Positions 27,501-35,596 of a DNA stretch of 39,813 bases are shown in pieces. Both the position numbers and the translations under genes were made by a program. Under the pieces are notes generated by a model that saw nothing but the letters and a program-made list of their open reading frames with translations, searched no databases and had not been told where the DNA came from. The stretch spans positions 1 to 39,813 of the forward strand of contig WRGU01000046.1 in the NCBI GenBank assembly GCA_009787015.1, in the 5' to 3' direction. Each line of letters begins with the position of its first letter. Position 1 is the stretch's first letter. This DNA comes from Candidatus Saccharimonadota bacterium. GTDB lineage: Bacteria; Patescibacteriota; Saccharimonadia; Saccharimonadales; Saccharimonadaceae.

Positions 27501-29252
27501 ATAATTATAATACCAAAGAAACTACACGCGCCATGGTTGAAATTCTATGGTGATCGCGCGAAATCGTTGAAATATCCGGTTGGATCGATTTACGACGAAG
27601 TGGAACGCGCTGCGGGGAAATACCCCGATTTAATCGCATTAAATTATTTTGACAAGAAGATTTCGTACAGCGAACTCATGACGCAAATCGACAAAGCCGC
27701 GCGCGGATTCATCGCGCTGGGTGCGCAAAAGGGCGATGCGATTTCGATCTGTTCCGCCAATATCCCCGAAGCGATTTTTGCGATCTATGCCGCGAGCAAG
27801 ATCGGTTGCGTGGCGAATGTTTTTCACCCGTTATCCGCACCGACCGAAATTCGCGATTATTTGAATCTAGTGGAAAGTAAAATCTTGGTGGCAATCGATG
27901 TTTCTTGGTCGAATATCGAACAGATCTTGCCGGAAACTGATGTACAGGAAACAGTGCTGATTTCGCCGATCGATTCGTTGCCGGTGCTGTCGAAACTGGG
28001 CATGAATCTGATCAATGCCGTTGATGTGCGTAAAAATCTGGTGAAGATTTTTCAGAAAAAACCGAAAAATTTGTTGAACTGGGAAGAATTTTTGGGTCAG
28101 GGTGCGCACATCGCGCGCACCGACGTCCGCGAACGCCAGCGCGCCAGCGATACCGCTGTCATTCTCTATAGCGGCGGCACAACCGGCAAGAGCAAGGGCG
28201 TGGCGATTTCCAATCTGGCATGCAATGCGATGTCGCTGCAACTCAAAGCCTTTTTCCCGGACGAAGCCAAACCAGGTCGTTCGCTCCTGGGCATCATGCC
28301 GATATTTCACGGATTTGGTTTGGGTGTGGGATTTCATTTCTTTCTGACGCAGGGCATGTGCAACAAAATGCTGCCGAAATTCGATGCGAAAAAATTTGAT
28401 CGGATTTTGCAACACGCCAAACCAGACTTTTTGGTCGGTGTGCCGACGCTTTACGAAGCCATGCTGCGCAATCGCAAAATTCGCAAAATGGATCTGTCAT
28501 TCCTGCGTGTGGCGATTTCCGGCGGTGATAATTTGTCCGCTCCGCTCAAAATGGCGGTGGACGAAATGCTCGCTAAATGCGGTTCGAAAACCAAAGTCGT
28601 GCAAGGTTACGGTCTGACCGAATGCCTATGCGTGGTCACCGTTAATCCGCTCGAATGCCAAAAAGACGAATCAATCGGCATTCCAATCGCGGATAATTAT
28701 GCGAAAATCGTCCAACCCGGCACGCAAACCGAATTGTCGATTGGCAAGGTCGGCGAACTCTGCCTGACCGGACCGAACATCATGACGGGGTACATCAATC
28801 AGGAGCGTGAAACTAATCAAACGCTGCAACGTCATGCCGACGGACACGTTTGGGTGCACACTGGCGACCTCGCACGTATGGATAAGGACGGTTACATTTT
28901 CTTTACCCAGCGTCTCAAACGCATGATCATTTCGAGCGGTTACAATATTTATCCGAGCCAGATCGAGGAAGCCATTATGAAAGTTCCCGAAGTGCTAATC
29001 GCGACCGTTGTCGGCATCCCGGACGAATATCGCGGACAAATCGCCAAAGCCTTCGTCGTGGTCAAGGACGAATACCGCCGCACGTCGCACGCGGATATTC
29101 GTGACAAAATTATGAGTGAATGCAAACAGCATCTCGCCAAATACGAATGGCCGCGCGACATCGAATTCCGCGACTCCCTCCCCAAAACCAAAATCGGCAA
29201 AGTCGCATATCATGAGTTAGCAGAAGAGGAAACGCTTGACAAAAAAGCATAA
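27501..29252 (+). CDS. AMP-dependent acyl-CoA synthetase/ligase, possible AUA start (track start TTG 27537)
   Basis: ILYSGGTTGKSKGVAISN, GYGLTECLCV, WVHTGDLARMDKDGYIFFTQRLKRMIISSGYNIYP. Confidence 0.93.
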   Translation: MIIIPKKLHAPWLKFYGDRAKSLKYPVGSIYDEVERAAGKYPDLIALNYFDKKISYSELMTQIDKAARGFIALGAQKGDAISICSANIPEAIFAIYAASKIGCVANVFHPLSAPTEIRDYLNLVESKILVAIDVSWSNIEQILPETDVQETVLISPIDSLPVLSKLGMNLINAVDVRKNLVKIFQKKPKNLLNWEEFLGQGAHIARTDVRERQRASDTAVILYSGGTTGKSKGVAISNLACNAMSLQLKAFFPDEAKPGRSLLGIMPIFHGFGLGVGFHFFLTQGMCNKMLPKFDAKKFDRILQHAKPDFLVGVPTLYEAMLRNRKIRKMDLSFLRVAISGGDNLSAPLKMAVDEMLAKCGSKTKVVQGYGLTECLCVVTVNPLECQKDESIGIPIADNYAKIVQPGTQTELSIGKVGELCLTGPNIMTGYINQERETNQTLQRHADGHVWVHTGDLARMDKDGYIFFTQRLKRMIISSGYNIYPSQIEEAIMKVPEVLIATVVGIPDEYRGQIAKAFVVVKDEYRRTSHADIRDKIMSECKQHLAKYEWPRDIEFRDSLPKTKIGKVAYHELAEEETLDKKA

Positions 29253-29264
29253 GTGTGCTACACT
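29236..29264 (+). promoter_or_regulatory. Promoter TTGACA-17-TACACT for the tRNA-Val region
   Basis: Extended -10 context AAGTGTGCTACACT, as at 6363 and 32909. Confidence 0.7.
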
Positions 29265-29353
29265 GATTATGTGGCTGGCGGTCACGGGATTGTTTGGTGT
29301 TGTCTAAAATAGTTTGCGTGCCGTTGTGATGTTTGGTAAAATAGTAAACAGTG

Positions 29354-29430
29354 TGGGTTGTTAGCTCAGTTGCTGCGTGAAACGCGGATCAATTAGCGCG
29401 CTGGCGCTCGTCGATTGACGGTGAGCTATC
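29354..29430 (+). other. tRNA-Val 5' fragment inside a predicted three-way-junction structure
   Basis: TGGGTTGTTAGCTCAGTTG identical to 29461-29479; stems TAGCTCA/TGAGCTA, GCGT/ACGC, TCAAT/ATTGA, AGCGC/GCGCT. Confidence 0.6.
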
Positions 29431-29461
29431 ATCTCGTACGATTGTTACAAATTTAGGTTAT

Positions 29462-29538
29462 GGGTTGTTAGCTCAGTTGGCTAGAGCGCCTCGTTTACAC
29501 CGAGGAGGTCGGGGGTCCGAGCCCCTCACAACCCACCA
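29462..29538 (+). tRNA. tRNA-Val (UAC), CCA encoded
   Basis: Acceptor GGGTTGT/ACAACCC, anticodon stem CCTCG-TTTACAC-CGAGG, T-arm GGGGGTCCGAGCCCC. Confidence 0.95.
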
Positions 29539-29560
29539 ATCCGGAGAAAAAGTCAAAATT

Positions 29561-29585
29561 ATCCGCTTCCGAGCGGATTTTTTAT
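29561..29585 (+). terminator. Rho-independent terminator after tRNA-Val
   Basis: ATCCGCT-TCCG-AGCGGAT-TTTTTTA. Confidence 0.85.
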
Positions 29586-29611
29586 TGAAATTTTAGGGTT
29601 CAGAATAACCA

Positions 29612-29726
29612 AAAAACGGAACATACTGACAATGCAACCGCCCAAATAACAGATGAGAATTAAGTAAAAAAACGGAACATACTCGATTATTATGAACTGG
29701 ATTACCCGAACAAGTCGGGTAATGAC
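29612..29726. repeat. Dispersed repeat, copy 2 of 24940-25039
   Basis: AAAAACGGAACATACT at 29612 and 29668; ATTACCCGAACAAGTCGGGTAAT 29701-29723. Confidence 0.9.
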
Positions 29727-29747
29727 GGGGGTGTGCAATCGGGTTAC

Positions 29748-30809
29748 CTATAAACCCTGATCATTCGGGGTGTTGGTGAAAGTTTGAATCGGTTGCGTGT
29801 CGATTGGCGCGGCGGGCGGAGTTTGTTCCGGAGTTGGTGCGGGGGCGACGGGCGCGTTGCCGAAAGATGGCTGCCATGGCGTTTGTTTGACCACGGGTGG
29901 CATGTCGGTGGGCATGTCGGTGAATGATTGATCGAATCCGGGTGCGGTTGGTGCGGGCATGTCGGGAGTAGAGAACTGGTTCGGTGCGGGCATATCGGGG
30001 GCGGCAACTTGATTTGGCGTGGTCATGGTCGGCGCGTCAAAAGTGCTTTGCTGTTGCACAACCTCTTGCCACGATTGTCCGCCGTCGGTTGGCAGGGTTG
30101 GGGCGATTGGTTGATTTGTTTTCGATCGTTCGATTTTGACTAAAACCGCGGTGACGACGCTGGCATAGATGAAAAGTATAAAGACAATAAGGACGAATTT
30201 ATAGGTGTCGGCGATATATTGACCGTTGTTGATCCAAATGCCGGGCAAAATATAGACGCCCAAGAAACCGCCGCAACCAATGCTCGCCAGTTTGAAATTC
30301 TTGACCATAGGCGAGTAATTTTTAATGTTCAAAAAGTTCGCAATCGCCGTGGCAATCGCCGAAATAATTCCGGCGGTAAACGCAACTTGCATAAAAAATG
30401 TTACCAGACCCTTGTAACCGTCGGAACAGGTGACCATCGGATAACTGTAACTGTAAAATCCTGAACCATAAGTACGCATAGTTTCACTGCACATGATCGC
30501 GGTCAAAATATCCCAAATCAAGATGAGCCACGGGATCGACCAAAAAATATTCGAAATCAGCGACACGGTGGACAGTGTGCGGATCGTTTTATTATCAGAT
30601 TCCATGCGGATAATGTTGTGCAGGCTAAGCAGCGTCAGCAGACCAAGCACAGCCGATGTCCCCAGCAGTTTCGAGATGACCTTGCTGTTGGTTCCGCCGT
30701 CGATAACGAGAATAATCGCAAACAATGCGCACGCCGAAAACAGCGCCAGCGTCGCAATCATCAAAACCCGCTTTGCTCCCTTTGGTATAATCTTTTGTAT
30801 TTTGTCCAT
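29748..30809 (-). CDS. Multi-TM membrane protein with Pro-rich C-terminal tail
   Basis: Several hydrophobic segments then MPAPNQFSTPDMPAPTAPG-type tail; start MDKIQKII at 30809 with SD AAGGAA. Confidence 0.75.
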   Translation of the reverse strand: MDKIQKIIPKGAKRVLMIATLALFSACALFAIILVIDGGTNSKVISKLLGTSAVLGLLTLLSLHNIIRMESDNKTIRTLSTVSLISNIFWSIPWLILIWDILTAIMCSETMRTYGSGFYSYSYPMVTCSDGYKGLVTFFMQVAFTAGIISAIATAIANFLNIKNYSPMVKNFKLASIGCGGFLGVYILPGIWINNGQYIADTYKFVLIVFILFIYASVVTAVLVKIERSKTNQPIAPTLPTDGGQSWQEVVQQQSTFDAPTMTTPNQVAAPDMPAPNQFSTPDMPAPTAPGFDQSFTDMPTDMPPVVKQTPWQPSFGNAPVAPAPTPEQTPPAAPIDTQPIQTFTNTPNDQGL

Positions 30810-30839
30810 ATTCCTTCTTTCCATTTAATTTATGGTTTT

Positions 30840-30869
30840 ATTGTATCAGGTTGGGGGGGGGTAACGCAA
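30840..30869 (-). promoter_or_regulatory. Promoter TTGCGT-18-TACAAT with a C9 tract in the spacer
   Basis: Reverse complement TTGCGT-TACCCCCCCCCAACCTGA-TACAAT. Confidence 0.7.
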
Positions 30870-30876
30870 TACTTTT

Positions 30877-30905
30877 TTGAAATATTCCGAAATAACTGGT
30901 AAAAT
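30877..30905 (+). promoter_or_regulatory. alaS promoter TTGAAA-17-TAAAAT
   Basis: Extended -10 TGG; ATG 7 nt downstream. Confidence 0.75.
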
Positions 30906-30912
30906 ATTCGGT

Positions 30913-32895
30913 ATGATGAATACACAACAAATTCGCAAGGCTTTTTTGGACTTTTTCGCCGAGCGCGGACACAAGGTCATTCCGCGCGCTAAACTCGTGC
31001 CAGAGGGTGATCCGACAACTTTATTTACGGGGTCGGGCATGCAACCGATGATTCCGTACCTATTGGGTGCGGAACATCCCGAGGGGACGCGGATTGCGGA
31101 CAGTCAAACCTGTTTGCGCGCGCAGGACATCGACGATGTCGGCGACAATCGCCATACGACGTTTTTTGAAATGTTGGGGAACTGGTCGTTGGGCGATTAT
31201 TTCAAGGACGAACAGATCAATTGGATGTTCGAATTTTTGTCGGACGTGGTCAAACTCGACATGTCGCGGATTTATATTACCTGTTACATCGGCGATGATC
31301 GTTATGGCATTCCGCGCGACGACGAGGCGGCTGCGATTTGGCAAAAACTATTCCGCGCACGCGGATTGTCGGACGCGACGGCGGAAATTGGTTCAGAAGA
31401 AAACGGCTACAAACGCGGCATTCGCGCCGGTGAGCGGATCTTTTTCTATGACGGGAGCAAAAACTGGTGGAGCCGCAACGGCGATCCTGAACATACGCCG
31501 ATCGGCGATCCGTGCGGTCCGGACAGCGAAATGTTTTACGATTTCGGCACGCCGCATGATTCGAGTTTTGGCGAAAATTGCCATCCGAACTGCGATTGCG
31601 GGCGCTTTATGGAAATCGGAAATAATGTTTTTATGGCGTACAAAAAAATCGCTGATGGCAAATTTGAACTGCTCGCCAAACCGAATGTTGACCAAGGCAG
31701 CGGGTTGGAGCGCCTCGCCGCCGCCGCGCAAAACAACCTGGACATGTTCCGCGTCAGTGTGATTTATCCGATCATCGAGAAATTACAGGAAATGTCGGGT
31801 TGCGATTACGAAAGCAACGCCACCGCCATGCGTGTGATCGCCGATCATTTGCGCGCCGCGACGTTTTTGGCGATCGATGACGTCAAACCGTCGAACAAAG
31901 AGCAAGGTTACGTCATGCGCCGCTTGGTGCGCCGCGCCGTCCGATTCGCGTTCGACCTCGGCATCGAACAGAACTTTTTGGAGCAGTTAGTAACAAAAAT
32001 TATCGAAATTTACAGGGGTGATTTTCCGGAACTGATTTCAGTTAGTAACAAAATCGCCGAAATTTTGGTCAAGGAAGAAAAAGCCTTTCGGCAGACTTTG
32101 CGGAAGGGGTTGAAGGAGTTTGAGAGAATGATTAATGGCGCGAACCGCGATGAGCGGATTCTTACTGGCGACAAAATCTTCACCCTCTATGACACATACG
32201 GTTTTCCGATGGAATTGTCGGTCGAGGAAGCATTCAAGCGCGACATCCCTGTATCGGAAAATTGGCGCGCTGAATTTGACGAAAAAATGGCGAAACAGCG
32301 CGAAATGTCCCAAACCGCCGCCAAAGGCACGTTCAAGGGCGGTCTCGGCGGACATACTTGGCAACATCGCCGCTATCACACTTGCACGCATTTATTGCAA
32401 TCGGCGTTGCGCGAAATTTTTGGCGAGGAACTGCGCCAGCATGGATCGAATATCACGGAGGAGCGTTTGCGTTTTGACTTTAATCTCGATCACAAAATGA
32501 CTGATGATGAAATTAAACGTGCCGAGGATTTGGTGAACGGGTGGATTCGCGCCGATCTCTCGGTGTTTTGGAAAGAATATCCGACCGACGACGCGCTGAA
32601 AATGGGCGCGATCGGACCATTCGGCGAACGTTACGCGGATACGGTGAAAGTTTACCAAATGGGCGTCGGCGATCACATCGCGTCGATGGAAATTTGCGGC
32701 GGTCCGCATCTCGAGCATACTGGACAGGCGGCGGAACGCGGGGAAAACTTAGACGATTCCACCGATGCGCCCGCGAACGCGCCGATTGATCAAAAAACTG
32801 ATTTTAGCAAAATTACCAAACCGGCGGTGTTCCGAATTGTTAAAGAAGAATCCTCATCCGCCGGCATTCGCCGCATCAAAGCGATTTTGGAATAA
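30913..32895 (+). CDS. alaS: Alanyl-tRNA synthetase, C-terminally truncated form
   Basis: IRKAFLDFFAERGHKVIPRAKLVPEGDPTTLFTGSGMQPMIPYLLG; HTCTH and CGGPH editing/zinc motifs; ends after the editing region. Confidence 0.95.
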   Translation: MMNTQQIRKAFLDFFAERGHKVIPRAKLVPEGDPTTLFTGSGMQPMIPYLLGAEHPEGTRIADSQTCLRAQDIDDVGDNRHTTFFEMLGNWSLGDYFKDEQINWMFEFLSDVVKLDMSRIYITCYIGDDRYGIPRDDEAAAIWQKLFRARGLSDATAEIGSEENGYKRGIRAGERIFFYDGSKNWWSRNGDPEHTPIGDPCGPDSEMFYDFGTPHDSSFGENCHPNCDCGRFMEIGNNVFMAYKKIADGKFELLAKPNVDQGSGLERLAAAAQNNLDMFRVSVIYPIIEKLQEMSGCDYESNATAMRVIADHLRAATFLAIDDVKPSNKEQGYVMRRLVRRAVRFAFDLGIEQNFLEQLVTKIIEIYRGDFPELISVSNKIAEILVKEEKAFRQTLRKGLKEFERMINGANRDERILTGDKIFTLYDTYGFPMELSVEEAFKRDIPVSENWRAEFDEKMAKQREMSQTAAKGTFKGGLGGHTWQHRRYHTCTHLLQSALREIFGEELRQHGSNITEERLRFDFNLDHKMTDDEIKRAEDLVNGWIRADLSVFWKEYPTDDALKMGAIGPFGERYADTVKVYQMGVGDHIASMEICGGPHLEHTGQAAERGENLDDSTDAPANAPIDQKTDFSKITKPAVFRIVKEESSSAGIRRIKAILE

Positions 32896-32908
32896 TAGAA
32901 AAGTGTGC

Positions 32909-32914
32909 TATAAT
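32909..32914 (+). promoter_or_regulatory. -10 box TATAAT with AAGTGTGC extended context
   Basis: GAAAAGTGTGCTATAAT, near-identical to 6352-6368. Confidence 0.65.
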
Positions 32915-32937
32915 CTATAGAGTAATAAAACAGAATT

Positions 32938-33648
32938 ATGGTTTTTAAGAAGAGAGATCCTGTATTAGGTTGCGCCGAAAAAACGAAATTTCCGGTGTTA
33001 GTTTCGGTCATGGGCAAAATTGGCGTTGGCAAAAGTTACTATACCCAGCACATCATCGCGGCGATGAGCGAACACGGCAAAAAAGCAGCGATGTTGTCGA
33101 GCGGTGATTTAGTGCGCGCGGAAATCGCGGCGATGAGCGAAATCGGTCGGGCGATCAAGGACGCCTATGATGCGGGCGTGTTGTGCGATTACGATTTGGT
33201 CAAACAACTGATTTTTCAGGAACTAATTCGATTGCGCGACGACGATCACGATGTTGTGTTTCTCGACGGTGCGATTCGTAATATCGATCAAATCGAGCAA
33301 CTCGGCGACCATTTTATGGGTCATGTTAAGGGCAGTATTCATCTGCTCGCATCCGATGATATAATTTTGGAGCGGATCGAAAAACGTTCCCGTGATTTGA
33401 TTGCGCAGGGCGGTGAAGCGCGCCAAGACGACAGCGACATGAACGCCGTTCGCAAACGTTTAGATGTTTACAATAATCAAGTTTTGCCCGCGCACGAAGT
33501 TTTAGTCGACATGATTGGTCGAAACGGACATTTTACTATCGAAATCCCTTGCGAAAATCACCGCGATCCCGACGAAATTCGCGATCTCGCCCTCGAACAG
33601 ATCGTGCCGCAGTTGATTGAGATTATTGACGAACACAATACATTATAA
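32938..33648 (+). CDS. Adenylate-kinase-like P-loop NMP kinase
   Basis: VSVMGKIGVGKSYYTQHI, LSSGDLVRAEIA, DVVFLDGAIRN. Confidence 0.75.
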   Translation: MVFKKRDPVLGCAEKTKFPVLVSVMGKIGVGKSYYTQHIIAAMSEHGKKAAMLSSGDLVRAEIAAMSEIGRAIKDAYDAGVLCDYDLVKQLIFQELIRLRDDDHDVVFLDGAIRNIDQIEQLGDHFMGHVKGSIHLLASDDIILERIEKRSRDLIAQGGEARQDDSDMNAVRKRLDVYNNQVLPAHEVLVDMIGRNGHFTIEIPCENHRDPDEIRDLALEQIVPQLIEIIDEHNTL

Positions 33649-33671
33649 AAGTTACAACGTCCTAAAGCCTC

Positions 33672-33701
33672 TTGACACCCAGGTGTGGAAATTGCTATAA
33701 T
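33672..33701 (+). promoter_or_regulatory. Promoter TTGACA-18-TATAAT
   Basis: Both hexamers perfect; TGC extended -10. Confidence 0.8.
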
Positions 33702-33754
33702 ACTTATGACAATTGAAACAATCATAATTTAACAACATATAAAAGGGGAAAATA

Positions 33755-35389
33755 GTGGTAAAAATAAAAAACATTGTCGCATCAGTATCGTTGGTCGGGA
33801 TATTGATGTTTGCAGGTGTGGTAAATATTAGCAATCATACGGATATACAAGCGGCAGCGGGCGACGAGGTCGTATTGCAGTGGAATAAAAATTTCGGGGG
33901 GAGCGACCAAGACCGTTTTTCTTCGGTTGTTGCGACTCCTGATGGCGGATGCGTGGTGGCGGGAGACACTGTGTCTGTCGACGGTGATTTGACTGGGATG
34001 GACAAGGGCGGTGACGACGCTATCATTGTAAAATACAGTTCTGATGGTACAGTCGTGTGGAAAAATACTTTCGGTGGAAGCGACGATGATCTTTTTCGAT
34101 CTGTGACCATGGCTTCTGACGGTGGATTTGTGGCGGTGGGGTATTCTTGGTCTAATGATGGTGATTTATTGGGATTAAATAAAGGTGACAGCGACGCTAT
34201 TATCGCCAAATATAGTTCCAACGGCGTCCTCGAGTGGAGCAAAAATTTCGGCGGTAATAGGGACGACTATTTCGAGTCGGTCATACCGGACTCTGACGGG
34301 GGCGTTATCGTGGCGGGATATTCTAATTCCACCGATGGCGATTTGGTTGGGCTAAATAAAGGTAGCAGCGATGCTATTATTGTCAAATACAGCGCCAACG
34401 GTACGCTTGAATGGAATAAGAATTTCGGTGGGAGCGAAGGAGAAATTTTCTTTTCAGCAACTTCGGTTCTCGATGGCGGGTATGTTGCAGTCGGATATTC
34501 TATCTCTAATGACGGCGATTTAGCTGGTCAGAATAAACACTGGGAAGATGCTATTATTGCAAAATTCAGTTCCGATGGCACGCTAGAATGGGGCAGGGAT
34601 TTTGGCGGGTATGGCTTTGATCTTTTTTGGTCGGTTGCTTCGACCCCTGATGGTGGATGTATCGCGGTTGGGATCTCTGCGGGGTCAACCGACGGTGATT
34701 TGACTGGGATAGACAAGGGCGGTGACGATGCCATTATTGTGAAATACAGTTCTGATGGTACGGTCGTATGGAAAAAGACTTTTGGTGGAAGTGACTTTGA
34801 TAGTTTTGGATTAATCATTTCTGCTCCTGATGGCGGCTATGTGGTGCTCGGCGGCTCTGGCTCGACCGACGGCGACTTAACGGGAACGGACATATCGGAT
34901 GGCTGGCGCATCATCGTCAAGTATAATTCCAATGACGATATTGAATGGATAAAAAGGTTTGATTTTGACGGCGGCTCCGTTGCGTCGATCGCCATGACTT
35001 CTGATGGCGGATATATTATAGCGGGATATGTCTACTCTGCTTACGGCTACATGGACGCCGTTATCGCCAAATACCTCGATATGTCCGAACCGATCCTCGT
35101 AATCCCTCCACTCCTCGAGCCCGACACGCCGAACGGTTCGGCGAACAGCGACGGCTGTAATCCTGTGAAAGTAACATTGAAAACCAATGTTCCGATTGTG
35201 GTTCCAAATGGCTGGACGAAAGTCGACGATTTAACCTACACGAAAGTTTATACCAGGAATGCCACCGAAAGCGTGCCAATGGTCGGACTAAATGGTGTAA
35301 CGGGCGAAAATATCGAAATCGTAATCGACAGCATAACCTGCCGACCGACCAATCCTATTTTGCCACCGAATACGGGATTAAAAAAATAG
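33755..35389 (+). CDS. Secreted seven-repeat protein (predicted beta-propeller) ending in LPPNTG-like motif
   Basis: Signal-type N-terminus; seven Wxx.FGG repeats; C-terminus NPILPPNTGLKK; GTG start with upstream AAAAGGGG. Confidence 0.85.
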   Translation: MVKIKNIVASVSLVGILMFAGVVNISNHTDIQAAAGDEVVLQWNKNFGGSDQDRFSSVVATPDGGCVVAGDTVSVDGDLTGMDKGGDDAIIVKYSSDGTVVWKNTFGGSDDDLFRSVTMASDGGFVAVGYSWSNDGDLLGLNKGDSDAIIAKYSSNGVLEWSKNFGGNRDDYFESVIPDSDGGVIVAGYSNSTDGDLVGLNKGSSDAIIVKYSANGTLEWNKNFGGSEGEIFFSATSVLDGGYVAVGYSISNDGDLAGQNKHWEDAIIAKFSSDGTLEWGRDFGGYGFDLFWSVASTPDGGCIAVGISAGSTDGDLTGIDKGGDDAIIVKYSSDGTVVWKKTFGGSDFDSFGLIISAPDGGYVVLGGSGSTDGDLTGTDISDGWRIIVKYNSNDDIEWIKRFDFDGGSVASIAMTSDGGYIIAGYVYSAYGYMDAVIAKYLDMSEPILVIPPLLEPDTPNGSANSDGCNPVKVTLKTNVPIVVPNGWTKVDDLTYTKVYTRNATESVPMVGLNGVTGENIEIVIDSITCRPTNPILPPNTGLKK

Positions 35390-35419
35390 CATTAGATACA
35401 CGCGAACTCTGACCTATTT

Positions 35420-35438
35420 GTACCCACAATGTGGGTAC
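35420..35438. terminator. Hairpin GTACCCAC-AAT-GTGGGTAC downstream of the propeller gene (terminator or operator)
   Basis: Perfect 8-bp stem; no strong U-tract. Confidence 0.4.
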
Positions 35439-35475
35439 ACGTAACAGAGGTAATTTTGAAAAATGTTTTTTCGCT

Positions 35476-35557
35476 GTCATTTCGAGCAGAGCGTAGCGGA
35501 GTCGAGAAATCTTTGTCAAATACAGCACAAAGATCCCTCGGCTATGCTCGGGATGAC
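35476..35557. repeat. Palindromic repeat GTCATTTCGAG...CTCGGGATGAC, copy 2
   Basis: Same arms as 19273-19355, different centre. Confidence 0.85.
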
Positions 35558-35596
35558 GAGGGTAGTGATACCTGGGATGATATCTGTTATCGCTGA

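Noticed and set aside
27867-28415. 182-aa ORF antisense to the acyl-CoA synthetase
   Set aside because: Shadow ORF over a conserved enzyme core.
29354-29430. A second complete tRNA gene
   Set aside because: Only the acceptor 5' strand and D-arm start are present; no anticodon or T-arm and no matching 3' acceptor.
19273-35557. GTCATTTCGAG.../GTCATTGCGAG... repeats as a novel element
   Set aside because: Real repeats, but of a style I recognise as widespread short palindromic intergenic repeats in many bacterial genomes; listed as features only.
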